From Nemopilema nomurai (Eukaryota; Cnidaria; Scyphozoa; Rhizostomeae; Rhizostomatidae), in contig ML133411.1 in NCBI GenBank assembly GCA_003864495.1, positions 202,339 through 266,338 of the forward strand: DNA of 64,000 nucleotides. The letters are read 5' to 3'. How positions within the stretch are numbered: position 1 is the stretch's first letter; each line of letters opens with the position of its first letter. The notes beneath the pieces are model-generated. The model worked only from the letters and a program-made list of their open reading frames with translations, was not told where the DNA came from and did no database searches. Shown here in pieces: positions 35,696 through 49,072 of this stretch. A program made the position numbers and the translations under genes.

Positions 35696-37073
35696 GATGC
35701 TTGCTGCCCGCGGAATTTGGTCGTGCTTATTATCGGAGCTGCTGTCATGCTTATTATCGGAGCTGCTGTCGTGCTTATTATCGGAGCTGCTGTCGTGCTG
35801 CTGCATTTTTTGGGAGTTTTGCCATTGAAAGCTGGCTTGCAGTAAGTACTTTTCGTTTTTCTTTTCGATATGACGATAATCTCGATGTTAAACTAAGTTT
35901 CCGTTCTTTTTTGTCGATTTTTCCAATGCATCCGCCACAAAATATTTGCTATCCACAAGCTTGCTTGCTTGCTTTCTAGAAGCTTCTATTACTACTCAAT
36001 TGATTGCTTACTTAAAATGATGCTAAAGGGTAGCTGATTTTCCTCATTTTAGTGGAGAAATCGAGCCGATCGTTGTTTTTCTGGTTTTTTTCTCTCGAGA
36101 AGCCAGCAGCTTTTGTGCTAGATTTTCGCACCTGGCTGATTGACCTGTTGACCTCCTTCCGCCATGCCCCGAGGGCGTGTTTCACTCTAAATTGCTCTAA
36201 ATACCTAGCTTACTTGCTTTTAGGGATTTTTATTCTATCTGATTTATAACCTTCAAAAAAGATGCTACGAGAGATTTGATTTTTGGCTTTTTCCTTTTTT
36301 TAGAGAGAGTCGAGCTGAAACTTGCGGTCACTAACGCAAGCCCCTGCCTGGCCCACTCACTGCTTGGAGGACTGAAAACGTCGTGACCTCCAAATCGAAT
36401 CAAAGTAAGTTTGTTGCGTTGCTGCAAGTTTGTCGTTTCCGTTGTTTTTCTGGTTATTTTCTTTGCGAAACTAGCTTTTGAGCTAGATTTTCGCACCTGG
36501 CTGATTTATCTGTTGACCTCCTTCCGCCATGCCCTGAGGGCGTTTTTCACTCTAAATAGCTCTAAATAGCTTTAGCAATAAACAGCATGTTTTATGAATT
36601 CTAAAATAAGTAGCTGTTTTTTGGCCTTTTTCGATTGCGTTTTTAAGCAGACCTCTCCTTTCTAACGAGTTTTCCTTTCTTGCAGGGTCATGGCGTGGCG
36701 TCAAATGTTATCCACTGTTGCTGTGCTGGGACGTAGAAAGGAAGAGCAAGAGCTCCTTTTTTAATAGACGAGAAACTACCGTACGAACTTTAAAGCCCTA
36801 CGTTTTTATATTGTATGTATTTAATTTTCTTGGTGGATGACGATGCATGGTTTTCGATTTGACGTTTACTCATTCTCGCATTCTTTCTTTAGTGTTGGTA
36901 GCGTTGTTGAGATTTCTGAAACTGTAGAATTAATTTGGTGCCTATTGGTGGCAATAGTCAGTTTTGACTGCTACAGAGGCAGTTCTCAAGTGTGCTAAGT
37001 TTCATTTTGTAAGTTAGAGATTTCGTGTCACGGTGTTTTCTTTAAATTACACTAAACTCTTACGACAGCGTGG
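35696..37073 (+). repeat. duplicated spliced module, copy 1
   Basis: This copy aligns in the same orientation with 61408-62870. Shared signals include a donor at the end of exon 1 (GCTTGCA|GTAAGTAC, about 35850), a mid exon 36305-36408 ending GAATCAAA|GTAAGTTTG, and a last exon after TTTCTTGCAG (about 36685). The last exon contains a 24-codon ORF starting MAWRQMLSTVAVLG. Relative to copy 2, one internal exon is partly deleted (junction at about 36069). A 24-bp unit beginning TCGTGCTTATTATCGGAGCT repeats three times at 35721-35792. The splice signals suggest a transcribed, perhaps non-coding, multi-exon unit rather than a simple repeat. I do not recognise the family. Confidence 0.6.
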
Positions 37074-37088
37074 AAAAGATTTGGGGCA

Positions 37089-37746
37089 GGGTACTATGTG
37101 GTCATGAGTATGACCAAACTTTATAATGGCAAAGGTCACCATGCCTATTTTGAGAGTTTTTTCTTCTCCCCTGAGCTGATGGAGGATTTACTAGACAGTA
37201 CACAAATTTACGATTGTGGGACTGTAAGAAGGAGCAGGAAGGGCCTAACAAAATTTGATGGAGAAAAATGGGAAAGGGAGACACAGTTGTACAACAGAAA
37301 GGAAAATCGAACTTGTTTTTGACAACATGGAAAGACAAAAGGGAGATTAATTTCTCTCTACCAATTCTTCATCCCTTGAGCCTCCTAGGAAAATATTTCG
37401 CAGAGAAAAAAGAGGCCTACAAGAGGAAGTAGAGAAGCCAGCCGTCCTTTGCAGGTACAATGCGAACATGATTAGGGTTGATTTGTCTGACCATCTTCGA
37501 TCTTATTATCCACTGAGGAGAAAAGGACATCAATGGTACAAATACATTTTTTGGCTTCTTTTCGATGTTTTGGTTGAACACGCAATGGTTTTATGGAACG
37601 AATTCCAGCCTCAAAGAATCAGTCAGCGAAGTAGTGGGCTGAAATTTCGCCAAACTCTTGCAATGCAGATTATTGGAGGGTACTCTGGACGAAAAAGTGT
37701 AGCCTGTGTGCAGACTCAAAATTTCCTACGTGAATTAGCCTGCTGA
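37089..37746 (+). pseudogene. piggyBac-type transposase, C-terminal part
   Basis: GKGHHAYFESFFFSPELMED and CGTVRRSRKGL (37098-37320) match the piggyBac core that contains the second catalytic Asp region. After a frameshift near 37315 the match resumes: RYNANMIRVDLSDHLRSYYP with the third catalytic Asp, then WYKYIFWLLFDVLVEHA and LKFRQTLAMQIIGG, ending at about 37745. The N-terminal half, with the first Asp, is absent. The fragment abuts the end of the duplicated module at about 37073. TTAA target sites were not looked for exhaustively. Confidence 0.8.
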
Positions 37747-37798
37747 TGGTTTAACTGGTGAAAAAAATGCTGAACCACGCCCCGCAAAATCAGCTTTT

Positions 37799-40700
37799 TT
37801 GGAGAGTCAGTTCAAGGCACTCCGTCGCAGTTTTTCGTTAGAGCAATCGTTTGCCACTACAAGCACACCAATAAAATCTTCTGGTAAAAACAGAAATAAC
37901 TCTTACGCAACTCCATCTGTGGCTACACCTGAAGATGGAACTAGTGCATCAGATAAATCTAGACCGACTGTTCCTGTAAATGTTTTTTGGAAATCATGTG
38001 CAAAGAATAAGAATACTGTGCCGTGGAACATCAAGGCAGTTAGCTGGCTCTGTGTGGCGCCATCAAAAATTGCAAGCTCACTTGATTGAACTGATTTTGA
38101 AAGAGATTGATAAGGAGTGCGTAAAACTGTGTGTTGCTAAGGAAAAGCCTGACAAATCAAATCGTGCTTTGAAGATTTCAAAAGAAAAACTTGACTGTAA
38201 GAAAGCCTCTGAAGCAGCCAGCTCCATTACACTTACTGACAAGGAAGCCATTTGTAACTTCTCTCTTGAAGGCCTGGACAAAGAGCTGCAAGAGAGAGCC
38301 CCTCTAACAAGATCCATGCTGATGACAGTCAGTTGGTGTAAAAGTAAAAAGAAGGGTGATGATCTCTTTTTTACTCCAGCTGTCTGTATGGCAGCAGCTG
38401 TTTGCCTGAAAAACAGATCCAGACGTATGACGGCAGTATAACTGATCATTTAATTGATTCGGAAACATTCTGGATTCATGGATTGGATTGCTAACTAATT
38501 GTTACTTATATGATTTAATACAACAATGCTATTTAAGTTTGTATTAATTTATCCCTTTTAGGCTACACTCACACGGCTCAGTTCCTTACGGCTTGCTGTT
38601 TCACATACCTACTTGTACCGAAAACTGGATGAATTTGGAAAAGATCACCTTACTGATATAGATAGGAAAGTTTCCATTGATGGAAAATCCCTCTGTGGTT
38701 TTCAGCTTGCTACATCTGCAAGAACTACAGTTGCACATGCCCAAGCAAGTAATGGTCGTCAGATTGTTATTGATAACTTCAATTACACATTTGCTCCACA
38801 TGAAATGACAGAAGAGCGCCAGAACACAGTAGTTAACTGGGTTGGAGCAATGGTAGTTGAGAACAGAGTATCAGGAAACCAGCTCAGTAGTGAAAAACCC
38901 GATATTTCACAATTAATACAAATGGATAATGCCCATTTCCTGCCAAGTGCCATTGACCATAGAAAGCAGCGAGACAACTACATCAAATTGTGTGGTAGGA
39001 TTGCTGTGAAACATATATCATGTCTGGAAAACTTTACTGATTGTGTTAATCATCACATAAAACATCAGTATAGTTCATTGATGTCCAATCCTACCAAGAG
39101 TGTAAGTTAATTTTTTTCCTCCTTATTTCTCATAGACCATATATAAATTTCATTGTCTTCAGTGTCTATTATTCATATCAAAATTGGTGCTTGATCTTTA
39201 TTTATATAACATATTCCATCAAATCCAACTTCCATTTCTTTTGGTTTCTCAGCATTGAAGAACATGTGTAGGCTGCCTGCTGAACACAGGCTAAAACTAG
39301 TGTACCCTAAGGTCCTAAATAGAAGGGGGGACGCTATCGATTGTATTCAGAAGAAAATTTCCTGTGCTTTTTCAGATTTTTGCAGAAATGATATATGAAA
39401 ATGAAAACGATTCAAGTGGCATGCAGGCAGTAATGACACATATTCACAATACATTTGTGCCCTGTGTAACAAAGATGACCCTAAGATTTTTGGGCAGCAA
39501 GGCATTGTTGGTGATCAGCTTACTGTGGAACGTGGAATAAATGCCTTGCTGCAACTTGAGAATGGATTTACTGCCAGTGATAGATTGGAAGGGCTGCACC
39601 TGAAGGTTGCTGATTTTCATGGAGAAATGAAATTTCTGCAAGTGAGATATTCGGGCTTTTAAAACATTTCATGGGTGTACATGGTGAAGAAATGTTCTGG
39701 TGTGAACAGTTGTTCTAGGAAATCTCAAGCCAAACATAACAAAATTATTGAGAGATGTCAGTCAATCTTATATGGGAAAATTGTGATACTATAAAAAAAT
39801 GTAGCACAAGATCAAGTCACACCACAAGATCAAGTCAAAATACTGATAAATTCCCTCCTTGTCAATTTTATTAAATGATAAAAAATTATTCTCATCTTTT
39901 TGGCAAGCATAATGCACTACAATTATACTAGGACCTTCTACTTTGTTTTGCTCATTTTGTTTTGCTTTACTGATTATAATAAGCCCTTGGTAGAATATAT
40001 TTAATGAAAATATTTAATTTTATAGGTGGTCTTTGACAATTTCTATGACCCTAAATCAGCAAATGACAAATGCACCATGTTTTCAGACAAAGTCATTATA
40101 AACAGGCGCAATGTCAATACAGATGTTAGCCGAAAAGTTGATGGTTGCAAGCAATTTTTTCTTCTTGAAATTCATGCAAGAATTGTTGCTGCTTATTGTG
40201 AAGTTCTTAAAATCAACTCCCCAAAGGAAGCATCATCTTGTGTGGAGGACGTTTCCAAATTGAGCCAAAGAGTTCTTGCACAGAGTTTCTGCTGAGGTTG
40301 TAGGTTTATTGTCCAGGAAAGCAGAAACAGCATTTTGGAAAAACGCCAGACATATGAAGATTGGCTCAACGAGACAAATTTGATCAACACGCATGGTCTG
40401 TTTGTTTGTCGGCAGAAAGGTTGTCATGCTACTTTTAAATTTGATGGTGTCAGGCGCATGCAGCATGAGAAAGCTCATGGTTTACATAAGGCTAATGCAA
40501 CAAGTCATAAAGAAAAACTGCAAGATGATGTTTTCAATTACCAGTGTGCTTTACTTGACATTGGAATGGTAATTACAAATTTTTTTGATGCTATTTCAGA
40601 AGGTGATGGACAACGAGTCATACGCTGTTGGAAATTCATGTTGCTGTTCCTGAGAAATGATGGAGCCCGCAGCAGGAAATATGCCCTTGAAGCACTTTAT

Positions 40701-41184
40701 TTGCTGTGCAAGGTCAATGCACTTTTGTCACCAAGAGATGCACATCGTCTGATTTGGAACCGTTTTCACAAAAACAAACCGGGAAATGGTGGAAACATAC
40801 CTCTGGACCTTGCATTAGAGCATTACAACAATCTTTTGAAGAATGTTGTTAGAAATCTTGGTCCCAATTCCACCAATAGAGCAGTGATTAATCGGTTTTG
40901 TAAATCACTTTCTGTTGTGAAGAAGCTGATGTACAGCTTTGACTCAAGCTGCCAAGTGATTTAAGGTTCTGGGAGGCATGTTCCAAGCATCAATTGACAA
41001 TGATCTGAGCAAGATTGTTGGCAATTTGATTAAGGACAAGGCATTGAAGCCTGAAGCAGGAAGAAAATTGGTAGCATTTGCAGATGTTAGGCAAAACTTG
41101 TTAGAGAAATTTAATGTTCACAAAATATACAAGTGGATTAAAGAGCACAAGGAGTATTTCAGACTTCAAAAGGCTGCCAGATAG
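37799..41184 (+). pseudogene. DUF6589-containing gene relic, spliced
   Basis: Exons: 37799 to about 38423 (one frameshift near 38060), 38562-39101, 39376-39641, 40026-41184. The junctions 39101|39376 and 39641|40026 are GT-AG and phase 0. Recognisable blocks are VIDNFNYTFAPHEMTEERQN, GIVGDQLTVERG, TASDRLEGLHLKVADFHGEM and, near the end, DGQRVIRCWKFMLLFLR and NIPLDLALEHYNN. These fit the DUF6589 family, which is widespread and multicopy in invertebrates and has unknown function, possibly transposon-derived. Frameshifts near 39460, 40290 and 40965 inactivate it. The last block also holds a C2H2-like Cys-x4-Cys...His...His stretch (CRQKGCHATFKF...HEKAH). Confidence 0.7.
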
Positions 41185-41414
41185 GTAAAGAATGGTTCAG
41201 TTATATTCAATTATTAACATATCAATATGAATAGCATTATCAAGAGAAGAATGAACAGTCAATTCATGTTTTGGATGGGTATTTTTCAGTATAAAAGTTT
41301 TATTTTTGTATATATCATCTATAAATCTTTGTACCTAAAAATTGTCTTAATGTCTACTAATTGCAAAGCAAACAAAACTTCACCCTGCTTTATCACTGTA
41401 AACACAGTTTTTAG

Positions 41415-41423
<9 letters not shown>

Positions 41424-41445
<22 letters not shown>
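41424..41445. repeat. (TA)n microsatellite
   Basis: About eleven TA units between the DUF6589 relic and the satellite array. Confidence 0.95.
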
Positions 41446-41480
41446 CCAGAAGATTGTTCGCTGTGATAGAAAATTTTGAA

Positions 41481-41861
41481 ATGAGTGAGCTCAGGCCAGC
41501 TAGACGGCTAAGCTCGAAAACTCTTGCACAAGCATTAAATACCTTTGTCGTTCCCGTAGTTGCTCGTTCTTATTCGATCGTTAGTCTGCGGGCTCTTTGG
41601 AACGTGCATCAAAGAGATGAAGGAAAGGCTGAAAGTCTCATTGACTTGAAGCGAAGGCAGCTTGAAATGCTATTACAGCGAAACAACTCGATAATCGTCA
41701 TATGGAGTTGCATAACTGGCATCAACAAGAGGAAAAGCCGAGGAAAAACTGAAAGTGATCAATCCCATGAAGGGCAGCAATTGATGGGAACAGCGGATAT
41801 TTTGGAAGAAACCCAAGAAACCAAACGGGACGATTGCGAAAAAATCACCAACACCAAATAA
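41481..41861 (+). CDS. unknown ORF abutting the satellite
   Basis: An ATG at 41481 opens 126 codons (MSELRPARRLSSKTLAQALN...), charged and Arg/Lys/Glu-rich, with a hydrophobic patch in the middle (IIVIWSCITGIN). Its last codons lie inside the first satellite sequence, so the natural 3' end may have been replaced. No family recognised. It may be an exon of an unrelated gene or a chance ORF. Confidence 0.3.
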   Translation: MSELRPARRLSSKTLAQALNTFVVPVVARSYSIVSLRALWNVHQRDEGKAESLIDLKRRQLEMLLQRNNSIIVIWSCITGINKRKSRGKTESDQSHEGQQLMGTADILEETQETKRDDCEKITNTK

Positions 41862-44800
41862 ATTCTATCAAAACTTTAGTTTCTCGCCAAACCAGGGAGC
41901 GACAAGTAACTAAGATGAGTTCAAATGAATTGGGATGAGCTAGATTGAGCCAAAGTGATGTAATGTGACGAAACAGAGACCAGCCTCTTTCTTTGCTCTG
42001 CTTTGGCTCACTCCTACTCCCTGCAACTCATTGTAAATCATCGATGCTCCTAGTTGCTCAGCCCTTGCGAGAAAACTAAAGCTTTTATTACGTCATAACA
42101 TTTTGAAGTCATTTAAAAATCATTGTCATGATGTTTATCAAAAGTTTAAGAAAAGTCAACGGTAGCAGCAGCAACCACAGGCGGGGATCCAACGTAATCT
42201 GAAAAAAGCACCAACACCAAATAAATTCTATCAAAACTTTTGTTTCTCGCCAAAGCAGGGAGCGACAAGTAACTAAGATGAGTTCAAATGAGTTTGGATG
42301 AACTAGAGTGAGTCAAATTGATGTAATGTGACGAAACAGAGACCAGCCTCTTTATTTGCTCTGCTTTGGCTCACTCCTACTCCCTGCAACTCATTGTAAA
42401 TCATCGATGCTCCTAGTTGCTCAGCCCTTGCGAGAAAATTAAAGCTTTTATTACTTCATAACATTTTGAAGTCATTTAAAAATCATTGTCATGATGTTTA
42501 TCAAAAGTTTAAGAAAAGTCAACGGTAGCAGCAGCAACCACAGGCGGGGATCCAACGTAATCTGAAAAAAGCACCAACACCAAATAAATTCTATCAAAAC
42601 TTTTGTTTCTCACCAAAGCAGGGAGCGACAAGTAACTAAGATGAGTTCAAATGAGTTTGGATGAACTAGAGTGAGTCAAATTGATGTAATGTGACGAAAC
42701 AGAGACCAGCCTCTTTATTTGCTCTGCTTTGGCTCACTCCTACTCCCTGCAACTCATTGTAAATCATCGATGATCCTAGTTGCTCAGCCCTTGCGAGAAA
42801 ACTAAAGCTTTTATTACGTCATAACACTTTGAAGTCATTTAAAAATCATCATCATGATGTTTATCAAAAGTTTAAGAAAAGTCAATGGTAGCAGCAGCAA
42901 CCACAGGCTGGGATCCAACGTAATCTGAAAAAAGCAGCAACACCAAATAAATTCTATCAAAACTTTAGTTTCTCGCCAAAGCAGGGAGCGACAAGTAACT
43001 AAGATGAGTTCAAATGAGTTTGGATGAACTAGAGTGAGTCAAAGTGATGTAATGTGACGAAACAGAGACCAGCCTCTTTCTTTGCTCTGCTTTGGCTCAC
43101 TCCTACTCCCTGCAACTCATTGTAAATCATCGATGCTCCTAGTTGCTCAGCCCTTGCGAGAAAACTAAAGCTTTTATTACGTCATAACACTTTGAAGTCA
43201 TTTAAAATCATTATCATGATGTTTATCAAAAGTTTAAGAAAAGTCAATGGTAGCAGCAGCAACCACAGGCTGGGATCCAACGTAATCTGAAATAAGCACC
43301 AACACCAAATAAATTCTATCAAAACTTTAGTTTCTCGCCAAAGCAGGGAGCGACAAGTAACTAAGATGAGTTCAAATGAGTTTGGATGAACTAGAGTGAG
43401 TCAAAGTGATGTAATGTGACGAAACAGAGACCAGCCTCTTTCTTTGCTCTGCTTTGGCTCACTCCTACTCCCTGCAACTCATTGTAAATCATCGATGCTC
43501 CTAGTTGCTCAGCCCTTGCGAGAAAATTAAAGCTTTTATTACGTCATAACATTTTGAAGTCATTTAAAAATCATTATCATGATGTTTATCAAAAGTTTAA
43601 GAAAAGTCAATGGTAGCAGCAGCAACCACAGGCTGGGATCCAACGTAATCTGAAATAAGCACCAACACCAAATAAATTCTATCAAAACTTTAGTTTCTCG
43701 CCAAAGCAGGGAGCGACAAGTAACTAAGATGAGTTCAAATGAGTTTGGATGAACTAGAGTGAGTCAAAGTGATGTAATGTGACGAAACAGAGACCAGCCT
43801 CTTTCTTTGCTCTGCTTTGGCTCACTCCTACTCCCTGCAACTCATTGTAAATCATCGATGCTCCTAGTTGCTCAGCCCTTGCGAGAAAACTAAAGCTTTT
43901 ATTACGTCATAACACTTTGAAGTCATTTAAAATCATTATCATGATGTTTATCAAAAGTTTAAGAAAAGTCAATGGTAGCAGCAGCAACCACAGGCTGGGA
44001 TCCAACGTAATCTGAAAAAAGCAGCAACACCAAATAAATTCTATCAAAACTTTAGTTTCTCGCCAAAGCAGGGAGCGACAAGTAACTAAGATGAGTTCAA
44101 ATGAGTTTGGATGAACTAGAGTGAGTCAAAGTGATGTAATGTGACGAAACAGAGACCAGCCTCTTTCTTTGCTCTGCTTTGGCTCACTCCTACTCCCTGC
44201 AACTCATTGTAAATCATCGATGCTCCTAGTTGCTCAGCCCTTGCGAGAAAACTAAAGCTTTTATTACGTCATAACACTTTGAAGTCATTTAAAATCATTA
44301 TCATGATGTTTATCAAAAGTTTAAGAAAAGTCAATGGTAGCAGCAGCAACCACAGGCTGGGATCCAACGTAATCTGAAATAAGCACCAACACCAAATAAA
44401 TTCTATCAAAACTTTAGTTTCTCGCCAAAGCAGGGAGCGACAAGTAACTAAGATGAGTTCAAATGAGTTTGGATGAACTAGAGTGAGTCAAAGTGATGTA
44501 ATGTGACGAAACAGAGACCAGCCTCTTTCTTTGCTCTGCTTTGGCTCACTCCTACTCCCTGCAACTCATTGTAAATCATCGATGCTCCTAGTTGCTCAGC
44601 CCTTGCGAGAAAATTAAAGCTTTTATTACGTCATAACATTTTGAAGTCATTTAAAAATCATTATCATGATGTTTATCAAAAGTTTAAGAAAAGTCAATGG
44701 TAGCAGCAGCAACCACAGGCTGGGATCCAACGTAATCTGAAATAAGCACCAACACCAAATAAATTCTATCAAAACTTTAGTTTCTCGCCAAAGCAGGGAG

Positions 44801-47800
44801 CGACAAGTAACTAAGATGAGTTCAAATGAGTTTGGATGAACTAGAGTGAGTCAAAGTGATGTAATGTGACGAAACAGAGACCAGCCTCTTTCTTTGCTCT
44901 GCTTTGGCTCACTCCTACTCCCTGCAACTCATTGTAAATCATCGATGCTCCTAGTTGCTCAGCCCTTGCGAGAAAACTAAAGCTTTTATTACGTCATAAC
45001 ACTTTGAAGTCATTTAAAATCATTATCATGATGTTTATCAAAAGTTTAAGAAAAGTCAATGGTAGCAGCAGCAACCACAGGCTGGGATCCAACGTAATCT
45101 GAAAAAAGCAGCAACACCAAATAAATTCTATCAAAACTTTAGTTTCTCGCCAAAGCAGGGAGCGACAAGTAACTAAGATGAGTTCAAATGAGTTTGGATG
45201 AACTAGAGTGAGTCAAAGTGATGTAATGTGACGAAACAGAGACCAGCCTCTTTCTTTGCTCTGCTTTGGCTCACTCCTACTCCCTGCAACTCATTGTAAA
45301 TCATCGATGCTCCTAGTTGCTCAGCCCTTGCGAGAAAACTAAAGCTTTTATTACGTCATAACACTTTGAAGTCATTTAAAATCATTATCATGATGTTTAT
45401 CAAAAGTTTAAGAAAAGTCAATGGTAGCAGCAGCAACCACAGGCTGGGATCCAACGTAATCTGAAATAAGCACCAACACCAAATAAATTCTATCAAAACT
45501 TTAGTTTCTCGCCAAAGCAGGGAGCGACAAGTAACTAAGATGAGTTCAAATGAGTTTGGATGAACTAGAGTGAGTCAAAGTGATGTAATGTGACGAAACA
45601 GAGACCAGCCTCTTTCTTTGCTCTGCTTTGGCTCACTCCTACTCCCTGCAACTCATTGTAAATCATCGATGCTCCTAGTTGCTCAGCCCTTGCGAGAAAA
45701 TTAAAGCTTTTATTACGTCATAACATTTTGAAGTCATTTAAAAATCATTATCATGATGTTTATCAAAAGTTTAAGAAAAGTCAATGGTAGCAGCAGCAAC
45801 CACAGGCTGGGATCCAACGTAATCTGAAATAAGCACCAACACCAAATAAATTCTATCAAAACTTTAGTTTCTCGCCAAAGCAGGGAGCGACAAGTAACTA
45901 AGATGAGTTCAAATGAGTTTGGATGAACTAGAGTGAGTCAAAGTGATGTAATGTGACGAAACAGAGACCAGCCTCTTTCTTTGCTCTGCTTTGGCTCACT
46001 CCTACTCCCTGCAACTCATTGTAAATCATCGATGCTCCTAGTTGCTCAGCCCTTGCGAGAAAACTAAAGCTTTTATTACGTCATAACACTTTGAAGTCAT
46101 TTAAAATCATTATCATGATGTTTATCAAAAGTTTAAGAAAAGTCAATGGTAGCAGCAGCAACCACAGGCTGGGATCCAACGTAATCTGAAAAAAGCAGCA
46201 ACACCAAATAAATTCTATCAAAACTTTAGTTTCTCGCCAAAGCAGGGAGCGACAAGTAACTAAGATGAGTTCAAATGAGTTTGGATGAACTAGAGTGAGT
46301 CAAAGTGATGTAATGTGACGAAACAGAGACCAGCCTCTTTCTTTGCTCTGCTTTGGCTCACTCCTACTCCCTGCAACTCATTGTAAATCATCGATGCTCC
46401 TAGTTGCTCAGCCCTTGCGAGAAAACTAAAGCTTTTATTACGTCATAACACTTTGAAGTCATTTAAAATCATTATCATGATGTTTATCAAAAGTTTAAGA
46501 AAAGTCAATGGTAGCAGCAGCAACCACAGGCTGGGATCCAACGTAATCTGAAATAAGCACCAACACCAAATAAATTCTATCAAAACTTTAGTTTCTCGCC
46601 AAAGCAGGGAGCGACAAGTAACTAAGATGAGTTCAAATGAGTTTGGATGAACTAGAGTGAGTCAAAGTGATGTAATGTGACGAAACAGAGACCAGCCTCT
46701 TTCTTTGCTCTGCTTTGGCTCACTCCTACTCCCTGCAACTCATTGTAAATCATCGATGCTCCTAGTTGCTCAGCCCTTGCGAGAAAATTAAAGCTTTTAT
46801 TACGTCATAACATTTTGAAGTCATTTAAAATCATTATCATGATGTTTATCAAAAGTTTAAGAAAAGTCAATGGTAGCAGCAGCAACCACAGGCTGGGATC
46901 CAACGTAATCTGAAATAAGCACCAACACCAAATAAATTCTATCAAAACTTTAGTTTCTCGCCAAAGCAGGGAGCGACAAGTAACTAAGATGAGTTCAAAT
47001 GAGTTTGGATGAACTAGAGTGAGTCAAAGTGATGTAATGTGACGAAACAGAGACCAGCCTCTTTCTTTGCTCTGCTTTGGCTCACTCCTACTCCCTGCAA
47101 CTCATTGTAAATCATCGATGCTCCTAGTTGCTCAGCCCTTGCGAGAAAACTAAAGCTTTTATTACGTCATAACACTTTGAAGTCATTTAAAATCATTATC
47201 ATGATGTTTATCAAAAGTTTAAGAAAAGTCAATGGTAGCAGCAGCAACCACAGGCTGGGATCCAACGTAATCTGAAATAAGCACCAACACCAAATAAATT
47301 CTATCAAAACTTTAGTTTCTCGCCAAAGCAGGGAGCGACAAGTAACTAAGATGAGTTCAAATGAGTTTGGATGAACTAGAGTGAGTCAAAGTGATGTAAT
47401 GTGACGAAACAGAGACCAGCCTCTTTCTTTGCTCTGCTTTGGCTCACTCCTACTCCCTGCAACTCATTGTAAATCATCGATGCTCCTAGTTGCTCAGCCC
47501 TTGCGAGAAAACTAAAGCTTTTATTACGTCATAACACTTTGAAGTCATTTAAAATCATTATCATGATGTTTATCAAAAGTTTAAGAAAAGTCAATGGTAG
47601 CAGCAGCAACCACAGGCTGGGATCCAACGTAATCTGAAATAAGCACCAACACCAAATAAATTCTATCAAAACTTTAGTTTCTCGCCAAAGCAGGGAGCGA
47701 CAAGTAACTAAGATGAGTTCAAATGAGTTTGGATGAACTAGAGTGAGTCAAAGTGATGTAATGTGACGAAACAGAGACCAGCCTCTTTCTTTGCTCTGCT

Positions 47801-48456
47801 TTGGCTCACTCCTACTCCCTGCAACTCATTGTAAATCATCGATGCTCCTAGTTGCTCAGCCCTTGCGAGAAAACTAAAGCTTTTATTACGTCATAACACT
47901 TTGAAGTCATTTAAAATCATTATCATGATGTTTATCAAAAGTTTAAGAAAAGTCAATGGTAGCAGCAGCAACCACAGGCTGGGATCCAACGTAATCTGAA
48001 ATAAGCACCAACACCAAATAAATTCTATCAAAACTTTAGTTTCTCGCCAAAGCAGGGAGCGACAAGTAACTAAGATGAGTTCAAATGAGTTTGGATGAAC
48101 TAGAGTGAGTCAAAGTGATGTAATGTGACGAAACAGAGACCAGCCTCTTTCTTTGCTCTGCTTTGGCTCACTCCTACTCCCTGCAACTCATTGTAAATCA
48201 TCGATGCTCCTAGTTGCTCAGCCCTTGCGAGAAAACTAAAGCTTTTATTACGTCATAACATTTTGAAGTCATTTAAAAATCATTATCATGATGTTTATCA
48301 AAAGTTTAAGAAAAGTCAATGGTAGCAGCAGCAACCACAGGCTGGGATCCAACGTAATCTGAAAAAAGCAGCAACACCAAATAAATTCTATCAAAACTTT
48401 AGTTTCTCGCCAAACCAGGGGTGCTCCTTGTTGCTCAGCCTTTGCGAGAAAACTTA
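41846..48456. repeat. 362/363-bp satellite array, about 18 monomers, trimeric higher-order repeat
   Basis: The phrase AGCGACAAGTAACTAAGATG recurs at 41898, 42261, 42624, 42987, 43349, 43712, 44074, 44436, 44799, 45161, 45523, 45886, 46248, 46610, 46972, 47334, 47696 and 48058, a 362- or 363-bp period. Variant sites (GAAATAAGCACC versus GAAAAAAGCAGC, AAATTAAAG versus AAACTAAAG) repeat every three monomers: 42987, 44074, 45161 and 46248 are spaced 1087 bp apart. Each monomer contains a long imperfect inverted repeat: CTTTAGTTTCTCGC ... GCGAGAAAACTAAAG with related arms. The first and the truncated last monomer share CAAACCAGG where internal ones have CAAAGCAGG. Short ORFs inside are not genes. 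Confidence 0.97.
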
Positions 48457-49072
48457 AGTGTCTTTTGTCGAAATTAAACAAGGTCAATCTCATTTTGCTG
48501 TAAAACAACTTTTTGATAATTAAATATAACAATTTAGTTAAGTTAGGTATAAGAAAAATATAACATATATAACAATAATTTTATTAAATATAACAATAAT
48601 AATTCAATTAAGAAGAAAACTATTTCTAACCAATTTTTTTCTTTATTTCCAACCAATCTTTAACACAAGAATACAGAAAGGTTATAACATTACTGACAAG
48701 GTCATTATTTAAGTCACTTTTTAGCAAGCAGTTCTGCTCTTTTTTTAGAGAATCAGGGGTCCGTTTGCTATTGAATTTAAATCTAGGATCCTTAAAGAGG
48801 AAATGAAACCATTTTTTTATGCGTTTAATCGATTTCTCCACCCACAATTGTGTAGGAAAAATAGTTCGCATTAGCTATTTCAAGCAAGAAGACTATTAAA
48901 AACAAACTTAAACACCGCTAAACTGACAATATTTTTTCAACCAAAAAATGGCGAAGGGGGACTAGACACTAGCGAGCTGTGACGTAAAGTTATGGACACG
49001 AAGCGCGCATGTTCATGATTCGAGGACAACAAATTTTCTGGCAGAGTTGGCGATCGCATGTTTAGTTTTTGA

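Noticed and set aside
41481..41861. Idea that the unknown ORF belongs to the DUF6589 gene
   Set aside because: The DUF6589 frame ends at 41184 with a normal stop, and no splice link in phase to 41481 was found.
41846..48456. Regular array considered as CRISPR or as a run of genes
   Set aside because: The unit is 362/363 bp with no unique spacers and no open frames, in an intron-containing genome. It is a satellite.
48269..48532. 87-codon minus-strand ORF at the end of the satellite
   Set aside because: It is a translation of satellite sequence and its edge; equivalent frames in other monomers are closed.
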